NCBI GenBank assembly: GCA_017543025.1
Contig: JAFYGX010000171.1
Location: 1 to 6,239, forward strand
Direction: 5' to 3'
Length of the DNA: 6,239 nucleotides
Source of the DNA: Solobacterium sp.
Lineage (GTDB): Bacteria; Bacillota_I; Bacilli_A; Erysipelotrichales; Erysipelotrichaceae
In this document: in pieces, positions 1 to 6,091 of the stretch
How the letters are laid out: the number at the start of each line of letters is the position of its first letter
Position numbering within the stretch: the first letter of the stretch is position 1
Notes under the pieces: generated by a model
What the model was told of the DNA's origin: nothing
What the model saw: only the letters and a program-made list of their open reading frames with translations
Database searches by the model: none
Position numbers and translations under genes: made by a program

Positions 1-846
1 GGGGATGAGACCTGGCGGTATTACTGGGAAAACTTTCTCTGGTCGTTCTTCTCTCATATGAAGGAAACCGGCCGTCTTTCCAGGGTCCGCATGATGGTTG
101 ATGAACGGGGAATTCCATGGTTTCAGCACGCGATTGATCTGGTCCGTTCGATCGACGGCGGCGATCAGGTGCAGTTTGGCGCAGCTGTCAATGTGATTCC
201 GCGCGATACGGCGCTCTATGATCAGATTGCATATCTTTCGATTTCAATCGCTTCGCTTCCGGAAAATGACGGACAACTGGAAGCGTTTCTTGCCCATCGG
301 AGAGAACTGGGGCTTGAAACCACGATGTATAACTGTTCCACGAATTATCCCAATGCATTTGCGGGTTCTGATCCGGCGGAATCGGTATGGTCGATGCAGT
401 ATCTGTATAACCGGGGGTTGGACGGCTATCTGCGCTGGGCTTATGACGCATGGCCTGAAAACCCGCTGGAATGCGCGGATAATCCGCATTTTGAAGCAGG
501 AGATACCTTTCTGATCTATCCCGATCAGAAAGACTCGCAGGTATATGAACCGTCTTCTTCTGTACGGCTGTGCATGATTCATCAGGGACTGAATGACATC
601 CGCAAGGCAGAAAGGCTTTCTTCACTGCTGGAGGGAGCCGGGGCAGATTCGATGAACGAGGCACTGAGCGCAGCTTCTGTGCGCTATGGCGGAACCTATA
701 ACGCCTATGGACGGATGACTCATATCAGTGAGGAGAACCGCAGGTCAATTGCTCAGCAGACGCTTCTGTTTGAATCGATCACAGAAAAAGCCGCACGGAA
801 TGCGGCAATGCGGATGCAGGGGCTGACTGTCATGACGGATCAGTAA
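1..846 (+). CDS. DUF4091 / GH123-like glycoside hydrolase, C-terminal part (5' end outside window)
   Basis: The reading frame is open from base 1 and ends at TAA 844-846, giving 281 residues of a longer protein. An internal Met lies at 58, but in-frame sequence upstream of it (WRYYWENFLWSFFSHM) continues the same fold, so the true start is outside the window. Around residues 115-175 it has the pattern typical of DUF4091 domains: a Tyr-Asn-Cys strand, then GLDGYLRWAYDAW, then AGDTFLIYPD. DUF4091 proteins are related to GH123 beta-N-acetylgalactosaminidases, which use an adjacent Asp-Glu pair with substrate-assisted catalysis; the DE in MMVDERG (residues 34-35 of the fragment) sits where such a pair would be expected. 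That placement is inference. The role is probably glycan breakdown, perhaps of host or dietary amino sugars; the substrate cannot be read. No terminator is visible; the 3' end overlaps the convergent acyP by 7 bases. Confidence 0.8.
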   Translation, partial: GDETWRYYWENFLWSFFSHMKETGRLSRVRMMVDERGIPWFQHAIDLVRSIDGGDQVQFGAAVNVIPRDTALYDQIAYLSISIASLPENDGQLEAFLAHRRELGLETTMYNCSTNYPNAFAGSDPAESVWSMQYLYNRGLDGYLRWAYDAWPENPLECADNPHFEAGDTFLIYPDQKDSQVYEPSSSVRLCMIHQGLNDIRKAERLSSLLEGAGADSMNEALSAASVRYGGTYNAYGRMTHISEENRRSIAQQTLLFESITEKAARNAAMRMQGLTVMTDQ

Positions 847-1127
847 GAAGAATAATATTCACAGCGGAATCGTTTTTCATCCGGTCTGACAGCGGACTCC
901 CGGATGGTAAGATCATCGACCCGCACCCAGCGGTTGCCGGTGCGGACTGCGCTGATAAATCGGCTGAGATGTTCTTCTTCTCCCTGTACATAGAGTTCTA
1001 CCATGCCGTTTGACATGTTTCTGACCGTGCCGGTCAGATCGTATTCCAGTGCCAGAGACTGGCAGAACGAGCGGAAGCCGACGCCCTGTACGCGGCCTTC
1101 CGCAATGATGTGATAACGTTTGATCAT
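840..1127 (-). CDS. acyP: acylphosphatase
   Basis: A complete 95-residue protein, the usual size for acylphosphatases, which are small cytoplasmic enzymes that hydrolyse the carboxyl-phosphate bond of acyl phosphates to carboxylate and phosphate. The family signature is clear: GRVQGVGFR at residues 11-19 forms the phosphate-binding loop ending in the catalytic Arg19, and GTVRNMSNGMVEL (33-45) carries the catalytic Asn37. The C terminus (FRCEYYSSY) differs from the common F.I.Y ending but keeps the final strand. ATG at 1125-1127 is preceded by AAAGGA (1137-1142 on the plus strand), 9 bases away, which supports this start. The gene stands alone on the minus strand, divergent from the S51-like gene across 84 bases and convergent with the DUF4091 gene, whose stop codon it overlaps. 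The physiological substrate of bacterial AcyP is usually unclear. Confidence 0.95.
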   Translation of the reverse strand: MIKRYHIIAEGRVQGVGFRSFCQSLALEYDLTGTVRNMSNGMVELYVQGEEEHLSRFISAVRTGNRWVRVDDLTIRESAVRPDEKRFRCEYYSSY

Positions 1128-1211
1128 AATATCTGTTCCTTTCTTTCAGAATACACGAAAGCAGACAGAAAATGAAACAGGCGGCAGCTTCAGCAGAAAG
1201 GAAACATTTAT

Positions 1212-1883
1212 ATGAAACAGACTCTGATCGCAAACCGGACCAATTATGACGCCCCCTGGGCTGCGGATTTTCTGCGTTCTTTATTTCATCCGGGTATGAA
1301 AGCGGTGATCCTGCCGCCGATTGAGCAGGAAGGCTGGGCATCCGAGCGGGATGCGTGGCTGGCGGAATTCGGCAGAGACAGCGATCACCGGTATGATATG
1401 GAGCGCCCGCTGCGTTCCTACGGCATCCGGGAGTTTGTCTGGTGGGATGGCGATTCACTGTCTCTGGAACATCTGTTTTCTGAGATCGAAGAGGCAGATG
1501 TGCTTGTTATTTTCGGCGATGATCCGCACCCGTGCATGCGGATGCTGGAAGATACCGGTCTGGATGAAGCGGTGAAGCAGTTTGACGGAGTGCTTATTGT
1601 GCTTTCGGAAGCGGCACAGATTATTACGGCCAGGTTCGGGGAGCGGTATGAGATGCAGGAAGGGCTCGGTCTGATTCAGGGTGCTTCCTTATGCATGCAT
1701 TATGATGAGAGCGAAGCGCAGATGCGGAAAATGATTCATACGCTTGAGACGCAGGAACCGCATGTGCTGGTGCTTTCCGACCGAAGCGGCGTCTATTTTG
1801 AAGAAGGCCATATCGAACTGCTGGGCGATGCCTTTATCGCAGAGGAAGAAGATCTTGAAGAACTGTATGCGCTGATTGCCTGA
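1212..1883 (+). CDS. peptidase S51 / class I glutamine amidotransferase-like protein, atypical active site
   Basis: A complete 223-residue soluble protein, about the length of dipeptidase E (PepE) relatives. Start ATG 1212 has AAAGGA at 1197-1202. Features that place it in the S51/amidotransferase-like fold are: the strand and loop VLVIFGDDPHP (97-107), at the position of the usual GGNT motif; a TGLDEAVK helix (115-122); a nucleophile-elbow-like VLSEAAQ (130-136); GLGLIQGASLCMHYD (151-165), matching the family's GLGL..(H)(F/Y)D segment with a candidate catalytic His163; and a C-terminal hairpin VLVLSDRSGVYFEEG (185-199). In PepE-type enzymes the elbow reads G-x-S-A-G. Here the Ser (132) is kept, but the flanking Gly and Ala-Gly are replaced, so peptidase activity is doubtful. 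It could be a diverged hydrolase or a non-catalytic member. The first 90 residues are acidic and Trp-rich and I do not recognise them beyond the fold. It lies directly upstream of the pheST promoter, with no clear terminator between. Confidence 0.65.
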   Translation: MKQTLIANRTNYDAPWAADFLRSLFHPGMKAVILPPIEQEGWASERDAWLAEFGRDSDHRYDMERPLRSYGIREFVWWDGDSLSLEHLFSEIEEADVLVIFGDDPHPCMRMLEDTGLDEAVKQFDGVLIVLSEAAQIITARFGERYEMQEGLGLIQGASLCMHYDESEAQMRKMIHTLETQEPHVLVLSDRSGVYFEEGHIELLGDAFIAEEEDLEELYALIA

Positions 1884-1912
1884 AGCCGCATCAGGCGAAT
1901 TGCGGCGGAAGG

Positions 1913-1940
1913 TTGCGTTTTCCGGTTTTTCGTCTATAAT
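1913..1940 (+). promoter_or_regulatory. sigma-A-type promoter of the pheST T-box leader
   Basis: The -35 element TTGCGT (1913-1918) and a perfect -10 TATAAT (1935-1940) are separated by 16 bases. Transcription would start at about 1945-1948, just upstream of the first strand of T-box Stem I, which is where a T-box transcript should begin. The -35 matches the consensus in its first three bases only. That is acceptable for a housekeeping promoter with a perfect -10. Confidence 0.8.
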
Positions 1941-2047
1941 TTGAACTTGTCAAAGCGCTATTACGAAAAGGCAAGTACCTGTGCAGGGAGAACGCTTCAG
2001 AGAGGAGACCGCAAGCTGAAAGGTCTCTGCCGGATCCGCATGGAGAA

Positions 2048-2050
2048 TTC
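2048..2050 (+). promoter_or_regulatory. T-box specifier codon TTC (UUC, Phe)
   Basis: TTC lies in the 3' side of the Stem I internal loop. The flanking helices, GAAAAG/CTTTTC below and CTGTGC/GCATGG above, fix the loop limits, and the triplet is followed by a purine (G2051) as is usual. UUC pairs with the GAA anticodon of tRNA-Phe, in agreement with the pheS and pheT genes downstream. The AAGTA opposite is the usual loop-E-like strand of specifier loops. Confidence 0.9.
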
Positions 2051-2133
2051 GCTTTTCCAGTGAGATTAATCCTCTCCGGATGGTCCCCGTTACGGACGCT
2101 AATTAAGGTGTATATGCACAGGTGCATATAAAT

Positions 2134-2163
2134 CAGGATGGTACCGCGTGAACAACGTTCCTG
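2134..2163 (+). promoter_or_regulatory. T-box antiterminator element
   Basis: CAGGA (2134-2138) pairs with TCCTG (2159-2163), enclosing the conserved bulge TGGTACC and the CCGCG segment. The bulge TGGT (2139-2142) is complementary to the ACCA end of an uncharged tRNA with discriminator base A, as expected for tRNA-Phe. The same TCCTG is also part of the 5' arm of the terminator hairpin, so the two structures exclude each other. This shared segment is the switch. Confidence 0.93.
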
Positions 2164-2187
2164 GAGCAGCAGGGACGTATTTTTTTT
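2155..2187 (+). terminator. intrinsic terminator of the T-box leader
   Basis: ACGTTCCTG (2155-2163) pairs with CAGGGACGT (2170-2178) over nine base pairs, one of them G-U, around a GAGCAG loop. An A and eight T residues follow (2180-2187). The pheS ribosome binding site begins at the very next base. Confidence 0.95.
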
Positions 2188-2192
2188 GGAGG
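2188..2192 (+). promoter_or_regulatory. pheS ribosome binding site
   Basis: GGAGG starts directly after the terminator T run and lies 7 bases before ATG 2200. It confirms the pheS start and shows that no spare sequence separates the riboswitch from the gene. Confidence 0.85.
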
Positions 2193-2199
2193 CAGAACG

Positions 2200-3237
2200 A
2201 TGAGTGAGTTGATGGAACAGGTTTTGAACGAAGCACTCGCAGAGATCGCTGCGGCGACAGCGCCGGCAGCGCTCAATGAAGTGCGGATCCGCTATCTTGG
2301 CCGCAAAGGAAGCATACAGGCTCTGATGGCGCAGATGAAGGATCTTCCGAAAGAGGAAAAACCGGCATTCGGACAGATGGTCAATCATCTGAAGGCGAAG
2401 GTGAGCGAGGAGCTGGAAGCGCGGCTGGCTGTGCTTGAAGCAGCGCATCAGAAGGAAAAGATGGCGCAGGAAGCGATCGATATCACGCTTCCGGGCACCC
2501 GGATGGAGACCGGTACGACCCATCCGCTGATCATGATCCGCCAGCAGCTGGAACAGCTGTTTATCGGTATGGGATACAAGATCGCGGAAGGTCCGGAAGT
2601 GGAAGAAGACTACTACAACTTCGAACTGGCAAATATCCCGAAGGATCATCCGGCAAGAGATATGCAGGATACCTTCTATATTGACCCGAATACACTGCTG
2701 AGGACGCATACAACCGCAATGCAGATGCGGGAGCTGGAAAAGGCAAAGGGAAAACTGCCGATCAAGCTGATCTGCCCGGGCAAGGTATACCGCAGAGACG
2801 ATGATGATGCGACCCACAGCCATCAGTTCATGCAGTGTGAAGGCCTGGTTGTCGGTGAGCACATCACACTGGCAGATCTCAAGGGCACGCTGGAATATAT
2901 GGCAAATGCGATGTTCGGCGAAGGACGCAGTATCCGTTTCCGTCCCAGTTATTTCCCGTTTACGGAACCTTCGGTCGAAGTTGATGTCTCCTGTCCGTTC
3001 TGCGGCGGCAAAGGCTGCAGCGTATGCAAGGGAACCGGATGGATCGAGATTCTTGGTGCCGGCATGGTTCATCCCCATGTGCTTGAAATGAACGGCTTTG
3101 ACCCGAAGACCTGCAGCGGGTTCGCATTCGGCGTCGGGCTTGAGCGGGTGGCGATGCTGAAATATGGCATTGATGATATCCGTAATTTCTATATGAACGA
3201 TCTTCGCTTCCTGAAGATGTTCGATCGGTTTGACTGA
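2200..3237 (+). CDS. pheS: phenylalanine--tRNA ligase alpha subunit
   Basis: The catalytic subunit of the alpha2-beta2 cytoplasmic enzyme that attaches phenylalanine to tRNA-Phe. It has 345 residues, almost the same as the Bacillus protein. Residues 1-90 are a helical, charge-rich arm that forms the tRNA-contacting coiled coil in this family. The class II core follows: motif 1 region THPL...EGPEVE (107-135), motif 2 KVYRRDDDD...[10 protein letters not shown] (195-215) and motif 3 [14 protein letters not shown] (307-320). Thr255 (in YFPFT) and Ala309 (in GFAFG) correspond to Phe-pocket residues known from other bacteria to set amino-acid specificity; both are the wild-type residues here. A four-cysteine insert, [12 protein letters not shown] (265-276), precedes [13 protein letters not shown] and occurs in many bacterial PheS proteins. 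Expression is controlled by the T-box leader. pheT follows after 11 bases, and the two subunits must assemble together. Confidence 0.98.
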   Translation: MSELMEQVLNEALAEIAAATAPAALNEVRIRYLGRKGSIQALMAQMKDLPKEEKPAFGQMVNHLKAKVSEELEARLAVLEAAHQKEKMAQEAIDITLPGTRMETGTTHPLIMIRQQLEQLFIGMGYKIAEGPEVEEDYYNFELANIPKDHPARDMQDTFYIDPNTLLRTHTTAMQMRELEKAKGKLPIKLICPGKVYRRDDDDATHSHQFMQCEGLVVGEHITLADLKGTLEYMANAMFGEGRSIRFRPSYFPFTEPSVEVDVSCPFCGGKGCSVCKGTGWIEILGAGMVHPHVLEMNGFDPKTCSGFAFGVGLERVAMLKYGIDDIRNFYMNDLRFLKMFDRFD

Positions 3238-3244
3238 GGAGGTG
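3237..3244 (+). promoter_or_regulatory. pheT ribosome binding site overlapping the pheS stop
   Basis: AGGAGGTG begins on the last base of the pheS TGA stop codon and lies 4 bases from ATG 3249. It is a nearly complete match to the 16S anti-Shine-Dalgarno sequence. The layout suggests translational coupling, which would help keep the two subunits in equal amounts. Confidence 0.85.
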
Positions 3245-3248
3245 CGTC

Positions 3249-5648
3249 ATGCGTTTAAGTTATAAATGGCTGAGTGAGTATGTGGATCTTTCCGGTATTA
3301 CGCCGGAAGAACTCGCGGAGAAAATGACCACCGCGGGGCTGGAAGTAGAAGGCATTGAACCGATGGCTCAGGGAACTGGTCTTGTGATCGGCGAGATTGT
3401 TTCGTGTGAGGATATTCCGGGCACCCATCTGCACGATACGGTGGTGCGTACAGGCGAAGGGGAAGAACATCTGTGGAAGATTGTCTGCGGGGCACCGAAT
3501 GCACGGACCGGACTGAAAGTTATTGCGGCCCTTCCGGGTGCGAAGCTGCCGGGCGGTACGATCACCGCGCGTCCGCTCCATGGACATGAAAGCAACGGCA
3601 TGCTTTGTGCGCTGTTTGAACTTGGGGTAGATAAGAAATATCTGTCGCAGGCACAGATCGACGGCATTGAAGAGCTGCCGGAAGACGCTCCGGTCGGAGA
3701 AACCGATGTATTTGCTTATCTCGGGCTGGATGACACCGTGCTGGATGTCTCTCTGACTCCGAATCGGGCAGACTGCTCCTCCATGTGGAATATGGCAAAG
3801 GAAGTCGGTGCCATTCTGAACCGGAAAGTCACCTGGCCGGATTTTGCCGGCAAAAGCGATATCGGTGAAAAGGGAAGCTTTACGTTTGCGTCGGAAACAG
3901 AGAAATGTCCGCTGTTCTTCGGAAAAGTGGTCAATCATGTCAAGGTTGGCCCGAGCCCGAAATGGATGGTGAATTACCTGCATGCGGCAGGCATGAATTC
4001 CATAAACAATGTTGTGGATATTTCGAACTTTGTCATGCTGGAGACCGGACAGCCGCTTCACTACTACGATCTTGCCAAGCTTCCGCATCATGAGATCACG
4101 GTTGTCGATGACCGGAAGACACAGATTACCGCACTGGATGGCGTGACATTTGACATTCTTCCCGGTGATATTCTGATTACCACCGGCGGCGAAGCAACCG
4201 GTGTAGCCGGCATTATGGGCGGAGAAGAATCCAAGATTGACGAACATACGACCGGAATCGTAATCGAAGCTGCCCATTTCGATGCGGCAAGCGTCCGCAG
4301 GACATCGATCCGTCTCAATCTCATCACAGAAGCTGCTCAGCGCTTTACTAAAGGCGTTGAACCGCTTTCCTGCCGCAAGGGCGTTGACCGCTCGGTACAG
4401 CTTCTTCAGAAATATGCGGATGCCTCCGGATTTGAAGCGACCGAGATCGCCGGTGAAGAAAAGACCGGAGAAAAAACGGTCCGGGAGACCCTGTCGCACT
4501 GCAACAGCCTGCTTGGAACCTCCTTTACAATGGAACAGGTACGCGATGTGCTGCAGCGGCTTGACTTCCGGCCGGAAGTAAACGGAGATGAGATTATCTG
4601 TCATATTCCGAGCTACCGTACCGATATCGAACGGGATGCGGATATCGACGAAGAAGTGATCCGTCTGATCGGCTTTGATGAACTCGCTTCCACTCTGCCG
4701 GTGATGGAGACAACGGTCGGCCTTCGTTCCGGCGCACAGAATCTGCGTCTGGCAACCCGGAATGTACTGTGCGGATACGGGCTTCATGAGATTGTTTCCT
4801 ATACGCTGGTAAGCGGGGAAGCAGTTGCGGAGAATGCCTTCCTCCCCGCTGGCGAACCGGTGGCGCTTTCCATGCCGATGAGCGAAGCGAGAAAGTATGT
4901 CCGCAATTCGCTGCTTTCTTCCGTTCTTGAAGTAATCCGCTACAATGAAGCGCATTCCAATACCGATGCCGGCTACTTTGAGATTTCCAAGGTCTATGGC
5001 AGGGGAGTGGAACAGGAGAGGCTTGCGATTTTCCTGGATGGGTCGATCGGAAATGATCCGCTCCATCACACTTCTGTAAAAGGAGACTTCTATACGCTGA
5101 AAGGCATGCTGTACGGGTGGCTGAAGAAAGCGGGATATCCTGCTGCACGCGTACGGGTAAAGGAGAACCGGACCGATACGAAACAGTTCCATCCGTACCG
5201 CAGCGCAGAGCTCTGGCTGGACAGCACGCTGCTTGGCGTGTTCGGCGATTTGCATCCGGATGTGCTGAAGGCAAATGATCTGAAACAGGGTGTTTATGCC
5301 GAGCTGATCATTGATCCGCTGTTTGAGGGAAAGAAGAGCCGTGTGAAGTTTGAGGCGCTGGACCGCTATCCGGCAGTCAACCGTGATATCGCGCTGGTTG
5401 TAAGCCGCGACGTCAGTGCGCAGCAGCTCCTTGATGTGATCCGCAAAGCCGGCAAGCATCTGGTTCGGACCACTGAGGTGTTCGATGTCTATGAAGGGGA
5501 ACATGTGGCGCAGGATGAAAAATCCATTGCGCTGCGCATTACATATCAGGCATCTGATCACACACTGAAGGAAGAAGAAGTTGCCGGAGTACACAATGCG
5601 ATTCTTGAGCAGCTTGCCTCTTCGCTCCATGCAAAGCTGAGAGCCTGA
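3249..5648 (+). CDS. pheT: phenylalanine--tRNA ligase beta subunit
   Basis: The large subunit of phenylalanyl-tRNA synthetase; 799 residues, full length for the bacterial form (about 800). Domains in order: N-terminal start MRLSYKWLSEYVDL; an OB-fold tRNA-binding (EMAP-like) domain at about 40-155 with IVCGAPNAR (78-86); SLTPNRADC (168-176); the B3/B4 editing region at about 210-380, with NNVVDISNFVMLETGQPLH (253-271), GIMGGEES (321-328) and the TEAAQRFTKGVEP segment (360-372); the B5 domain at about 405-477 ending in PSYRTDIERDADIDEEV (454-470); the catalytic-like core at about 480-690; and a C-terminal FDX-ACB anticodon-binding domain from about 706, with YPAVNRDIALVV (707-718) and FDVYEG (745-750), ending in LR-A. 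Editing of mis-charged Tyr-tRNA-Phe is the known role of B3/B4. It is co-transcribed with pheS, and a strong terminator follows. No frameshift or missing domain is seen. Confidence 0.98.
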   Translation: MRLSYKWLSEYVDLSGITPEELAEKMTTAGLEVEGIEPMAQGTGLVIGEIVSCEDIPGTHLHDTVVRTGEGEEHLWKIVCGAPNARTGLKVIAALPGAKLPGGTITARPLHGHESNGMLCALFELGVDKKYLSQAQIDGIEELPEDAPVGETDVFAYLGLDDTVLDVSLTPNRADCSSMWNMAKEVGAILNRKVTWPDFAGKSDIGEKGSFTFASETEKCPLFFGKVVNHVKVGPSPKWMVNYLHAAGMNSINNVVDISNFVMLETGQPLHYYDLAKLPHHEITVVDDRKTQITALDGVTFDILPGDILITTGGEATGVAGIMGGEESKIDEHTTGIVIEAAHFDAASVRRTSIRLNLITEAAQRFTKGVEPLSCRKGVDRSVQLLQKYADASGFEATEIAGEEKTGEKTVRETLSHCNSLLGTSFTMEQVRDVLQRLDFRPEVNGDEIICHIPSYRTDIERDADIDEEVIRLIGFDELASTLPVMETTVGLRSGAQNLRLATRNVLCGYGLHEIVSYTLVSGEAVAENAFLPAGEPVALSMPMSEARKYVRNSLLSSVLEVIRYNEAHSNTDAGYFEISKVYGRGVEQERLAIFLDGSIGNDPLHHTSVKGDFYTLKGMLYGWLKKAGYPAARVRVKENRTDTKQFHPYRSAELWLDSTLLGVFGDLHPDVLKANDLKQGVYAELIIDPLFEGKKSRVKFEALDRYPAVNRDIALVVSRDVSAQQLLDVIRKAGKHLVRTTEVFDVYEGEHVAQDEKSIALRITYQASDHTLKEEEVAGVHNAILEQLASSLHAKLRA

Positions 5649-5673
5649 GCAGCAGAAGTCTGAAGGCAGTAAT

Positions 5674-5714
5674 AACCGGCTGATCTCTGAAGGGATTCCA
5701 AGCAGCCGGTTTTT
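5674..5714 (+). terminator. intrinsic terminator of the pheST operon
   Basis: AACCGGCTG (5674-5682) pairs perfectly with CAGCCGGTT (5703-5711), and the T run continues to 5714. The 20-base interior can extend the stem: ATCTC (5683-5687) pairs with GGGAT (5692-5696) around a TGAA tetraloop. This leaves a six-base bulge, TCCAAG, on the 3' side. It starts 25 bases after the pheT stop. Confidence 0.9.
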
Positions 5715-5724
5715 CTGTGTGCTG

Positions 5725-5753
5725 TTTCTGGAAGAGAGAAACTGGTTTATACT
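5725..5753 (+). promoter_or_regulatory. possible promoter for the interrupted membrane protein gene
   Basis: TATACT (5748-5753) is a good -10 element. A poor -35, TTTCTG (5725-5730), lies 17 bases upstream. The position, just past the pheST terminator and about 70 bases ahead of the next start codon, is sensible. The weak -35 keeps this tentative. Confidence 0.35.
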
Positions 5754-5820
5754 CAAGGAAGCGGGAAGCAGAAGGATACGTGAGACCGTTTTTGTTTCGA
5801 TAGTTTTCTGAGGGATGATT

Positions 5821-6081
5821 ATGACACAGACACTGTATTATGGCGTTGTTGCCGCATTGTCACTTGCGCTGATGCTGGTATATGCATTTTTCTGGCACCG
5901 GGAATTTGAAACGCATATGACAGCCATTTTTCTGGTGATTCCGGTGTCCTGTCTCAGCTATCTTCTGATGTACTGCAGCCATACAGCGGAAACTGCAATG
6001 AATCTGATGAAGATCGTTTATATCGGCGGCATCTATCAATTTGGCAAGAGTACCACGCCTGACCAACTGGATCAGACGTGA
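5821..6081 (+). pseudogene. 5' fragment of a multi-transmembrane (sensor-like) protein, interrupted by an IS200/IS605-type element
   Basis: I place the start at ATG 5821 (MTQTLYYG) because AGGG at 5811-5814 lies 6 bases before it; for the earlier ATG at 5815 the same AGGG would touch the start codon. Only about 72 codons are native. Two transmembrane helices are visible at about residues 6-24 and 33-52. They are followed by a loop with S.TAETAMNLMKIVYIGG, the sort of segment that leads into the third helix of the seven-helix N-terminal modules found on histidine kinases and GGDEF/EAL proteins. After about residue 72 the hydrophobic pattern stops, and the frame runs through transposon-end sequence (FGKSTTPDQLDQT) to a TGA at 6079-6081. 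The product would be an 86-residue truncated membrane peptide, probably without function. The output domain of the original gene is unknown; its remainder should lie on the far side of the insertion. Confidence 0.65.
6053..6081 (-). repeat. subterminal hairpin of the IS200/IS605-type element
   Basis: On the minus strand, CACGTCTGATC pairs with GGTCAGGCGTG around a CAGTT loop, giving 11 consecutive pairs of which two are G-T. An outer T-G can be added. On the plus strand the same positions give C-A mismatches, so the hairpin forms better on the transposase-coding strand. This fits single-strand recognition by Y1 transposases. It lies about 10 bases beyond the tnpA stop codon. Confidence 0.7.
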
Positions 6082-6091
6082 GTGAATTGCC

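Larger units (their letters stand above)
1946..2187 (+). ncRNA. T-box riboswitch leader, tRNA-Phe specific, upstream of pheST
   Basis: This leader fills the 316-base gap between the S51-like gene and pheS. Its parts can be read in order. The Stem I base is GAAAAG (1965-1970) pairing with CTTTTC (2052-2057). The specifier loop has AAGTA (1973-1977) on one side and AGAATTCG (2044-2051) on the other. An upper helix is CTGTGC (1979-1984) with GCATGG (2038-2043). The apical module is the conserved AGAGAG (1999-2004) plus helix GAGACC/GGTCTC (2005-2010, 2022-2027). A possible Stem II is GTCC/GGAC (2083-2086, 2094-2097). Stem III is TATATGCA/TGCATATA (2111-2118, 2123-2130) with a CAGG loop. The T-box sequence is AGGATGGTACCGCG (2135-2148), and the terminator follows. 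T-box leaders sense the charging state of one tRNA and control aminoacyl-tRNA synthetase genes by transcription termination. The specifier and the downstream genes both point to Phe. The 5' end is estimated from the promoter. Confidence 0.96.

Noticed and set aside
1128..1211. Divergent promoters between acyP and the S51-like gene
   Set aside because: I found no convincing -35/-10 pair on either strand in these 84 bases, only weak matches such as TATTCT on the minus strand. Promoters probably exist but cannot be placed.
913..1458. A 181-codon minus-strand frame across acyP and the S51-like gene
   Set aside because: It overlaps two well-supported genes in other frames, and its composition (Arg, Pro, Ser, Cys) is typical of a shadow frame.
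2111..2130. TATATGCA/TGCATATA palindrome as a repressor operator
   Set aside because: It lies inside the transcribed leader directly ahead of the T-box sequence, exactly where Stem III belongs, so an RNA hairpin explains it.
1891..3078. A 395-codon open frame on the minus strand opposite the T-box and pheS
   Set aside because: It spans a structured RNA leader and most of pheS antisense, with no recognisable domain. It is a shadow of real features.
3255..5756. An 833-codon open frame on the minus strand opposite pheT
   Set aside because: It is antisense to a full-length, domain-complete pheT, has a Cys/His/Arg/Ile-rich composition without recognisable motifs, and no ribosome site supports it. 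It is a by-product of pheT codon usage.
5815..5817. Earlier ATG as start of the interrupted membrane protein gene
   Set aside because: The only Shine-Dalgarno-like sequence, AGGG 5811-5814, touches this codon but is well spaced for ATG 5821.
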